Source: Spirochaetota bacterium
GTDB lineage: Bacteria; Spirochaetota; UBA12135; COTS27; JAFLEE01
Assembly (NCBI GenBank): GCA_017302015.1
Contig: JAFLEE010000015.1
Span: 16,176-80,175 of the forward strand
Length of the DNA: 64,000 bases
Reading direction: 5' to 3'
This document shows, piece by piece, positions 58,053 to 64,000 of this stretch. The position numbers were made by a program, and so were the translations under genes. Below the pieces are notes generated by a model. That model was given only the letters and a program-made list of their open reading frames with translations. It was not told the origin of the DNA and searched no databases. How positions within the stretch are numbered: position 1 is the stretch's first letter; each line of letters opens with the position of its first letter.

Positions 58053-60472
58053 CCCTTTCCGGCGTTACTCAAGTAGATCCGAGCCAATTGGAGTGTCTGG
58101 GCTTGGGCCCCCAGGAGGAAGGAGAGTTTGGCGTCGCCCACTTCGTAGTGGATCTTCGCGGGAAAGGCGAACACGAAGGGTTTCCATTCGGCGCCCACCT
58201 CCGCCACCGCGCTCTGGGAAGACGTCCAGGGGGCGGTGTTCTTCTGGAAATCGAAGCCGAGTTTCCCGGGAAGTTCGCCCTCGCTTCGGGCGTAGAAGCT
58301 GAGGAAAAGGAGCTCCCCCTCCCGCACGGGCCGGTCGAGGACCAGGCGCAATCCCGCGGCCCAGGCTTGGCCCTGCTTTTCCGCGACAACCGCGCGCCAC
58401 ACCCGGTCGAAGGCGGGATGGGAGGCGGGCTCCTTTGCGGCCTTGAGCGCTCCGTAAGGCACCACCGCGGAATCCTGGAGCCCCCAACCGCCGGTGCTTC
58501 CCGGGTTTTGGTTGGGTTTGCCGCTCCCGTTGGCGAACCGCAGGCTCACCTCGCTGATCGAAAAGATCCCGTCTTGGTCGCCCGTGAGGATGAAGCGGAG
58601 TTTGGGGTATTTCTTGAAGTCTTTCGGCAGCGTGAAGCGGAGTTCCTTCTTCTCCCAGGCCCCGGTCGGGGAGAGCGGAAACGCTTCGGTGACGGCTTCC
58701 CACAAGTCGGCGACGTGCACCTGGGCCTTCGTCACGCCGCGGCCGCGCATCTGGAAGGAAAGCGCGTATTCGCCCGGGGGCCATTTTTCCTGATAGGCGC
58801 TGCTGTAATGGAGGCACGAGTCGGGGCCAAAAGTACCGCCGACATTCACGGCCCATTGCCCCCGCGGGCCATCCTGGGTGTAGGTGATTTCGGTGTTCGG
58901 GCCGCGGCGCTCGAGGGACCAGGACCTGATGGGATCGATGAGTTCCACCTGGGGGTCGGCGGTGAAGACGGGCGCCGGCGTGAAGACGGGAACCGGGGGC
59001 GCTTTCACGGAAAGGAGGGACGCCGGCACGTCATAATGGAGCGTCTCATCGCGGATGAGTTCGTCGAAGGGCCCGCTCATCTTCTTGGAGGCCGGCGAGG
59101 CGCCGATGCCCACGAAACCGAGGGGGTGCCATCCCCCCTTCCAATAATTCTTCATGGCGAAGCGCACCGACGGCTGGCGACCGCCCTCGGCGTCGAGGAT
59201 GGCCAGGGCGATGACGTAATTCCCCTTCTTGAGCCCCGCGGGCAAGGGGACGGCCTCGTCCACTTCGTAGGTCCTGGGCGGGCTTTCCCACTTTTCCATC
59301 GACTCGTCCCAATTTTCACCGGGCAGCCAAGCCCGAAGATCGGCCTTGAGGTCGGCCTGCCAACGCACCTCGCGGGTGGCGGGATCCAGGAGCGCCACCG
59401 CCACCGGCCACTTGGGGTAGAAGGGCGCGCTGCCATCGTTGCGCACCGCGAAACGCACGCCGAGTTCCCCCGACGGATTCGGGGTCCAGGAGAAGCGCGG
59501 CATGACGAACCGGTAACCCAGAACTTCATTGAGCGCGGCGGCGCCGGCGAGCACCTCCGGATCCTGGTCGTTGAAACCGGAGATCCATCCCATATAACTC
59601 ACGTGGTAGCGGCGGAACTTCCCGGCCATATAGCGGCGGTAGCGTTCGACCGTCATGGTTTCATCGGGGGATTTCCCGAAAGTCTCCTCGGCGCGTTCCC
59701 GGGCGTTCTTCGATTGCCAGTTGTATTCGACCTCGCCCTCGATCGGGGCGCGCAGCCATTGCTTGGGGAAGGTCTTCGTCAGGGCCCAGGTGGGCACCTG
59801 GGGGCCGGGGTCCTGGTCAAACCGCTCGGGCTCCCGGGAATAGGCGGCGAAGGTATCGTAATAGATCCCGAAGCCGGCGCCCATGAAGGGCTCCTCGCCG
59901 GTGCGCACCAGAACCCGCTTATCGGGGAAGGCCGCCAGGAACTCCCGCGTCAGGAGCTCCTTCAGGGCGGCGTCGGGCGAGGGGCTATGCATCTCGCCCC
60001 AGTAGCCGATGAGCCCCATCTGCACATAGGCGATGCGCGGATCCCGGTTCCAGGCGGCGCCCATGCGCTGGATCAGGCGGCGGAGGCGGGCGAGGAAGGC
60101 GTCGCTTCGGTAATCGAAGCGGCGCAGGTCGCCGGGCCAGTACTGCCGGGGGCTGCCCTTATCATCCCGGGAACCGTCCCAATCCAGGTAGACCCGCGGC
60201 ACCAATTTGACGTTCGAGGCGGGGGCGGAGGCCGCGATGTCGTTCAAATAGGAGGTCAGACGCTGCGGGGAATCGGCCTCGCATTTCTCGAGGTCGTTCC
60301 AGCGGACATACACGCGCCAAAGGGGGCTGAACATCTTGTAACCCCGGTCCGGGCGGAACCCCTTCAGGGGATTATGGATGGGACCCGACGGGGCGGGCTC
60401 CACGGTGGCCCATTCGGGCGCGGCGGACAATCCCGCCCAGAGGGCGAGGATCGGCAGGCTTGGGAACTTCAT
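58013..60472 (-). CDS. Secreted DUF4832/DUF4874 glycosidase-like protein with C-terminal carbohydrate-binding-like domain
   Basis: 819 residues from the ATG at 60472; the open frame continues upstream but only as a shadow of the divergent AraC gene. Signal peptide (LPILALWAGLSAAPEW), then NPLKGFRPDRGYKMF and YVRWNDLEKCEADSPQRL, the start of DUF4874-type TIM barrels, then YVQMGLIGYWGEMHSP, with the acidic residue in the usual barrel position. DUF4832 follows (about 300-480). The C-terminal about 150 residues are a beta-sandwich (EGELLFLSFYARSEGELPG; EVGDAKLSFLLGAQAQ) like that of the AXE1 neighbour. Function is probably hydrolysis of a plant or algal glycan. TACTAT lies 5 bp before the ATG. 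Confidence 0.82.
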   Translation of the reverse strand: MKFPSLPILALWAGLSAAPEWATVEPAPSGPIHNPLKGFRPDRGYKMFSPLWRVYVRWNDLEKCEADSPQRLTSYLNDIAASAPASNVKLVPRVYLDWDGSRDDKGSPRQYWPGDLRRFDYRSDAFLARLRRLIQRMGAAWNRDPRIAYVQMGLIGYWGEMHSPSPDAALKELLTREFLAAFPDKRVLVRTGEEPFMGAGFGIYYDTFAAYSREPERFDQDPGPQVPTWALTKTFPKQWLRAPIEGEVEYNWQSKNARERAEETFGKSPDETMTVERYRRYMAGKFRRYHVSYMGWISGFNDQDPEVLAGAAALNEVLGYRFVMPRFSWTPNPSGELGVRFAVRNDGSAPFYPKWPVAVALLDPATREVRWQADLKADLRAWLPGENWDESMEKWESPPRTYEVDEAVPLPAGLKKGNYVIALAILDAEGGRQPSVRFAMKNYWKGGWHPLGFVGIGASPASKKMSGPFDELIRDETLHYDVPASLLSVKAPPVPVFTPAPVFTADPQVELIDPIRSWSLERRGPNTEITYTQDGPRGQWAVNVGGTFGPDSCLHYSSAYQEKWPPGEYALSFQMRGRGVTKAQVHVADLWEAVTEAFPLSPTGAWEKKELRFTLPKDFKKYPKLRFILTGDQDGIFSISEVSLRFANGSGKPNQNPGSTGGWGLQDSAVVPYGALKAAKEPASHPAFDRVWRAVVAEKQGQAWAAGLRLVLDRPVREGELLFLSFYARSEGELPGKLGFDFQKNTAPWTSSQSAVAEVGAEWKPFVFAFPAKIHYEVGDAKLSFLLGAQAQTLQLARIYLSNAGKGADAQGLLQGGAR

Positions 60473-60799
60473 GCCCCATAGTATCCCCGGGATGCGCCCG
60501 GCGCAATGGACCCTCGTCTTGGGGGATGGAAAAAAGTCCATCGTGCTTGCGGCGGATCGGGCGAGCGTCCGCGGCGGGACAGGAGGATCGGCCACAACGA
60601 CCGGGGGCATCAAGAACCTGCGGGGGACCCCGGGACGATCGGCGGTGCGCCGGTGGATGAGCGCCCGGGGCACGGCGCGGACTTCCGCAAGGATCCACGA
60701 TCGAAGGCCCTGGTTAGAACCGGTCACTTCCCCCGAAGCGAGGCGCGCCCCCTCGATCGGCGCCCATGCGGGGCATGTCAAAATGCCTGGATTCCGGCG
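60473..60799. other. Divergent intergenic region (DUF4832 gene / AraC gene)
   Basis: 327 bp, GC-rich. Besides the TACTAT above, GGCAT (60772-60776) and ATGCC (60783-60787) form a short inverted repeat 13 bp before the AraC start and could be an operator. No coding region is supported here, although frames stay open. Confidence 0.4.
60478..60483 (-). promoter_or_regulatory. Putative leaderless -10 element (TACTAT) of the DUF4832 gene
   Basis: TACTAT on the minus strand lies 5 bp before the ATG at 60472, without ribosome site or clear -35 box. It marks one end of the 327-bp divergent region to the AraC gene. Confidence 0.5.
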
Positions 60800-61561
60800 A
60801 TGCGCGATCCTGAGCAGCCTCTCGTCCAACGCGGCGTTTTTCGCCCACGCCGAGCCGCCATGCACTTCCACGAAGCGTGCGAGCTCGTCCTCTATCTCAA
60901 TGGCCGCGGCACCATCAACGCGGGCGACAAGCCGTTCCCCTTCAAATCGGGCACGGTTTGCTACCTTCCTCCGGGCGTCCTCCACAATGAAACCTCCCGG
61001 ACGGGCTACGTGAGTACCTGGACCCAATTCAGCCCCGCGAGGGGCATGCCGCGGCGCGTGCGGGTCTTCCAGGACGGGGCCCACGCGCCCATGCGCAAAA
61101 TTTTCGAAGTGCTGCTCCATGAATACCAGAAGGACCCCGGGGCCCCGAACGCGGCCGGGGAAGCGCTCGTCGACGCGCTCTTGGCGCTCCTCGCGCAGCG
61201 AGACTCCCGGGAGCCCGCCGACACCCACGTATACCACCTCCGTGACCGCATCGTCACCCATTTGGCGGATGCCGACTTCGAATTGGAGGAAGCCATCCAA
61301 CGCCTTCCCTGCTCCCGTGCCCTGGCGTTCCGCCGCTTCAAGGACGCCTTCGGCCTCAGCCCCGCGCGCTTCCTCGTCCAAAGGCGGCTGCATCAGGCGA
61401 GGCAATTCCTCGCCATCCCCGACCTGACAATCCGCCAGGTCGCCCAGCAGGTGGGGTACCGCGACCCCTACCACTTTTCGAAAGCGTTCCGTAAGGAGTT
61501 CGGTTCGCCTCCCAGCGCCTGGCGCGAAGCGATTCTCCCGAAAACCAAGGGAATGCGATGA
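60800..61561 (+). CDS. AraC family transcriptional regulator with cupin sensor
   Basis: 253 residues from the ATG at 60800; in-frame sequence continues upstream without protein-like features. The sensor domain starts with AAMHFHEACELVLYLNGRG, whose HFHE-x-E pattern is the cupin metal/sugar motif, followed by FKSGTVCYLPPGVLHNETS. The DNA-binding domain has CSRALAFRRFKDAFGLSPAR and IRQVAQQVGYRDPYHFSKAF, the latter an almost ideal AraC second helix-turn-helix. It is divergent from the DUF4832-AXE1-binding-protein cluster and is its likely regulator. No ribosome site is seen before the ATG, so the start may lie elsewhere. Confidence 0.88.
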   Translation: MRDPEQPLVQRGVFRPRRAAMHFHEACELVLYLNGRGTINAGDKPFPFKSGTVCYLPPGVLHNETSRTGYVSTWTQFSPARGMPRRVRVFQDGAHAPMRKIFEVLLHEYQKDPGAPNAAGEALVDALLALLAQRDSREPADTHVYHLRDRIVTHLADADFELEEAIQRLPCSRALAFRRFKDAFGLSPARFLVQRRLHQARQFLAIPDLTIRQVAQQVGYRDPYHFSKAFRKEFGSPPSAWREAILPKTKGMR

Positions 61562-61859
61562 CTTGGGAAGTCCCGTCCTGGGTTGCCGTACGCGGATTTC
61601 ACCCGCCTGCTCATTCTGTGCGATCCTCGCCCGGGCGCGCGAAACGCCGCGATTTGGGCGCCTTGCGAGAATTTAGGGAGCCGAACGCGGCGGTTCTCCG
61701 GCCTCGCGCCTCCAGGTGAGGAAGTGTCCGAGGGGGATCCCGCCCGAATGTGCAATTTTTTTTCCCCGGCGATGCCGCCGCGCCCGTTTTCGCACCAGAT
61801 CCCGAGCCCCGTCATAATGGGCGAAGGGGCACAGACCCCAGTTCGACGGAGGAAAACCC

Positions 61860-62741
61860 ATGATGACCTTGAACCGGCCGATGACGGCCCTCGCAGCGCT
61901 TTTGACGCTATTCGGCCTCACCCTGGCGGGTTGCGCCTTCGACCCGAATACCCTGCCGAACGACGCCGACCTCGCCCTCGCCCTGGATGCGAGCGCCGTC
62001 AACCAGGAAGCCGACATCGTCAACGATTCCGCCACCACCGTCCTCGGCGCCCCGGGCCCCGCCTATACCGGCTGGGCGCGCACCGAATGGAGCGTGGCGA
62101 CCAATCGGCGCGAGGTCCTCGACTCCGACCGCGCCGCGGGGACGGCCACCGTGCGCCACACGCGGTCCATCGCGGGGACGCTCAAGGTCGCCAGCAATTG
62201 GGCGGCCTTCGTGGGCGGAACGAACCTCGGGACCAAGGCGTTCACCATGGAGAAAACGCGCCTGCTCACCGCCGAGAAGACCGGGCGCACCTGGAAGGTC
62301 ACCGGAGCCAGTTATGCGGTGGCGACGAGCCCCGATCCCGGCCTGAACCTCGTCGAGGTGAAGATCTACGACGCGTCGAGCGGGGGGAACCTCGTGCAGA
62401 CCATCGACGCGTCCGCCATGACGAACGTGATGAAGCTCGGGGAACTGAGGACCCTCCCGAACGCGGCCACCGTGCGCGTGGAGGCGAAGGTCAGCCGCGC
62501 CCTCGCCACTACGGTGCCCCTCGTCTACCTGCACCACGCCGGGCGCCGGGCCATCCTCTACGACGACGGCGCGAGCGGCGATAGCGTCGCCGGCGATCTC
62601 GTCTACACGGGCGTCTTCCTCGTGGGCCGGGCCGAGTACAAGCAGGTCCATGTCGACGTCATCGACCAGGTTTCGATCAACGATCCGAGCGCGGCCAATT
62701 ACCGGTCGGTGGTGTGGAACCTGGTTTTCAAGGGCCGCTAA
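61860..62741 (+). CDS. Lipoprotein of unknown function
   Basis: 293 residues. Signal peptide with lipobox LAGC (Cys about 24): ALAALLTLFGLTLAGCAFDP. The mature protein starts Asp/Asn-rich (DPNTLPNDADLALALDASA) and continues as a beta-rich fold: TGWARTEWSVATNRREVLD, TWKVTGASYAVATSPD and a final IDQVSINDPSAANYRSVVWN. The DGASGDSVAGDLVYTGVF segment resembles a calcium or Ig-like loop. No known family. GGAGGAAA precedes the ATG, and CATAAT (61813-61818) may be a -10 box. The next two genes encode a small secreted protein and a barrel, so the three resemble the operon at 22.8 kb. Confidence 0.75.
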   Translation: MMTLNRPMTALAALLTLFGLTLAGCAFDPNTLPNDADLALALDASAVNQEADIVNDSATTVLGAPGPAYTGWARTEWSVATNRREVLDSDRAAGTATVRHTRSIAGTLKVASNWAAFVGGTNLGTKAFTMEKTRLLTAEKTGRTWKVTGASYAVATSPDPGLNLVEVKIYDASSGGNLVQTIDASAMTNVMKLGELRTLPNAATVRVEAKVSRALATTVPLVYLHHAGRRAILYDDGASGDSVAGDLVYTGVFLVGRAEYKQVHVDVIDQVSINDPSAANYRSVVWNLVFKGR

Positions 62742-62800
62742 ACCGCGGGCGCGCGGGGCGGGGAGGCGCCGCCATCCTTCCCCGCGGCGCCCCCAGGGGT

Positions 62801-62806
62801 TACAAT
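62801..62806 (+). promoter_or_regulatory. Putative leaderless -10 element (TACAAT)
   Basis: TACAAT lies 5 bp before the ATG at 62812, without ribosome site or clear -35 box, in the 70-bp gap after the lipoprotein gene. It suggests that the last two genes have their own transcript start. Confidence 0.5.
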
Positions 62807-62811
62807 ACGCC

Positions 62812-63144
62812 ATGGCCTTCGCGCGTCGCTTCGCCCTCGCCCTCATCCTGGCCGGAGCCCCCCTCGCCGCCCTCCCCTTCGACGGCCTCCTCTCCACCAA
62901 TCGGGCGGCTCCCGGGGATGCGCTGACGGTCGCGTTCCCCCTCCTCACCCGTTCCTATCAGATCCAGTTCTTCACCCTCGCTTCCCGCCATCTCGCCACC
63001 CAGTCCACCGGCGCGGAGGAGCGCCGCGACCGTCTTTATGTCACGGTGCGCCTCCCCACCGATGTCTTGCCCGGCCCGATCTGGGTGCGCCTGAAGACCG
63101 ACCGATACGACCGCCGTGCGAAACTCCTCGTCGATGCGCCCTGA
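62812..63144 (+). CDS. Small secreted protein of unknown function
   Basis: 110 residues. Signal peptide (FALALILAGAPLAALPF, cleavage near 21) followed by a single beta-sandwich-like domain: STNRAAPGDALTVAFPLLT and DRLYVTVRLPTDVLPGPIWV. An APGD...V.F..... plan like that of carbohydrate-binding or Ig-like modules is possible but not provable here. TACAAT lies 5 bp before the ATG. Its last 11 bp overlap the next gene's start. Confidence 0.7.
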   Translation: MAFARRFALALILAGAPLAALPFDGLLSTNRAAPGDALTVAFPLLTRSYQIQFFTLASRHLATQSTGAEERRDRLYVTVRLPTDVLPGPIWVRLKTDRYDRRAKLLVDAP

Positions 63145-64000
63145 TCGCCTGCGGCGCCTCCTCTTCGCCTGGGCGTTCGCCGCGCTCCCCCTCGCCGGCG
63201 CGAGTTACGGCGGCCTCTTCGACGCCGCCGATGCCCCGGGGGCCGACCCCCTTCACCTGCGGTTCACCCACGCCAGCGAAACCGGGGGGGTCCACGCCGA
63301 GCGGCTGGGGGTGTTGGGCGCTTCGGGGCGGCCTTGGCTCCCGAGTTATGCGTTTGAATACGAATTTACTCACCTCCGCTTCGATGCCGAAGACGAGTCG
63401 CCTTTCCTCTGGCGGTCCCACCGCCTCACCGCCCGCCTCCAACCGTTCCAATGGGGGCCCTGGGGGCTCGAGGCCGCCGGGTCGGGGTGGTTCCAGAGCG
63501 GCGATCTATTCCGTCCGGCGGCCCAGTGGAACGCGGGGGCGCGCACGAGACTCCAGTTCCCGAATTGGGGGTTCGCCCTCGCCCTCGAGACCGACCCCCT
63601 CCTCGCCTTCGGCACCCGCGCCCTCCCGAGCCTGGAGGCTTGGGGGCATTGGAAGGATCGCCTCGGTTTTTCGGGGCGCCTCGCCTATCAGCCGACCCCT
63701 ACCCCCGACGGGTTCTGGACCTCGCTGGCTTGGAAACTCGGGGCCAACCTGACCCTCGCCCGGGAGTACACCCCCTTCCTCGAACTCTCCGGGTTGGGCA
63801 ATGCCCTCGAGATCGCCCTGGGGCTCGATTATCGCGCCCGCCACCTCGCGCCCCTCGCCCCGATCGTCGGCCTGCGCGTCGCCGTGGATCTCCTGTCGGC
63901 CTTGCGCGTCGAGGTCTCGGTCGGATTCGCCACCGGGGCCAAGGCGGCGCCCGCGACGAATGGGGCGGCCGCCCCCGCCCCCCCCACCGCCCCGCGGGGG
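63134..64000 (+). CDS. Predicted outer-membrane beta-barrel protein, cut by the window end
   Basis: At least 289 residues; the stop lies beyond the window. The ATG at 63134 sits inside the upstream gene and overlaps it by 11 bp, so translation is coupled. Signal peptide (RLLFAWAFAALPLAGASY) followed by alternating amphipathic strands with many Trp, Tyr and Phe residues, such as LTARLQPFQWGPWGLEAAG and FTSLAW-type strands of about ten residues. The visible end is a Pro/Ala-rich stretch (NGAAAPAPPTAPRG). It is probably a barrel partner of the two preceding exported proteins. Confidence 0.72.
   Translation, partial: MRPDRLRRLLFAWAFAALPLAGASYGGLFDAADAPGADPLHLRFTHASETGGVHAERLGVLGASGRPWLPSYAFEYEFTHLRFDAEDESPFLWRSHRLTARLQPFQWGPWGLEAAGSGWFQSGDLFRPAAQWNAGARTRLQFPNWGFALALETDPLLAFGTRALPSLEAWGHWKDRLGFSGRLAYQPTPTPDGFWTSLAWKLGANLTLAREYTPFLELSGLGNALEIALGLDYRARHLAPLAPIVGLRVAVDLLSALRVEVSVGFATGAKAAPATNGAAAPAPPTAPRG

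Noticed and set aside
60473-61474. Upstream extension of the DUF4832 frame over the AraC gene
   Set aside because: The signal peptide begins at 60472 and TACTAT lies right before it; the extension has no protein-like sequence.

Overview
This is a GC-rich chromosomal window of a free-living, heterotrophic Gram-negative bacterium. It carries many secreted or carbohydrate-active proteins, AraC-type regulators, Gfo/Idh/MocA oxidoreductases, lipoproteins and outer-membrane-like barrels. This mix (GH20, GH78, DUF4832, AXE1, TSP3-type 'DxDGDGxPDxWE' repeats, NHL lipoproteins) recalls the PVC superphylum (Lentisphaerota, Verrucomicrobiota, Kiritimatiellota), but other glycan-degrading phyla cannot be excluded from sequence alone. 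I saw no rRNA, tRNA, CRISPR, phage, transposase or origin.

Layout. 1-2.4 kb: an aldo/keto reductase (cut by the window edge) and a Gfo/Idh/MocA dehydrogenase, divergent from an AraC regulator. 2.4-7.3 kb: a YfhO-type membrane protein, a small orphan protein, an FAD oxidoreductase and a TerB-like protein. 7.3-10.1 kb: a compact minus-strand operon with 3-beta-HSD-like, EthD-like and steroid 5-alpha-reductase-like proteins, suggesting sterol or polycyclic lipid modification. 10.3-11.9 kb: a small membrane protein and a GAF/HD-GYP protein. 12-21.6 kb: a frameshifted GH20 hexosaminidase, two translationally coupled AraC regulators, and a divergent glycoside-hydrolase-like protein with a phosphomannose-isomerase-like cupin. 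21.8-29.1 kb: a solute-binding protein, then a tightly coupled cell-surface operon (two NHL lipoproteins, a PKD/FlgD-like protein, two outer-membrane-like proteins, a small frameshifted TSP3 protein). 29.1-33.1 kb: an ABC exporter fused to DUF1854, and an esterase with no ordinary start codon. 33.1-33.8 kb: a gene-free tandem array of about 213-bp units that fold into long stems with compensatory changes between copies. 33.8-41.5 kb: a D-lactate dehydrogenase-like FAD/Fe-S protein, small conserved proteins, a ROK kinase, a beta-helix protein and a coiled-coil protein. 41.5-48.8 kb: a sugar operon (two Gfo/Idh/MocA enzymes, an 820-residue protein of unknown family, GH78) behind an unusual AT-rich promoter. 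49.2-61.6 kb: large secreted proteins (a degenerate C25-peptidase-like protein with CBM9, a DUF2341/LamG protein, a sugar-binding protein, acetylxylan esterase, a DUF4832 protein) and an AraC regulator. 61.8-64 kb: a second lipoprotein/secreted/barrel set, cut by the window end.

The gene content points to sensing (AraC, solute-binding proteins), extracellular hydrolysis and deacetylation of complex glycans, and oxidoreductive handling of the released sugars. Two regulatory features recur. Many genes have a TANNNT-type -10 box only 5-9 bp before the start codon and no Shine-Dalgarno sequence, which implies leaderless mRNAs. Genes inside operons often overlap as GTGA. Two genes are broken by one extra G in a G run, so either the assembly has homopolymer errors or these are true frameshifts.
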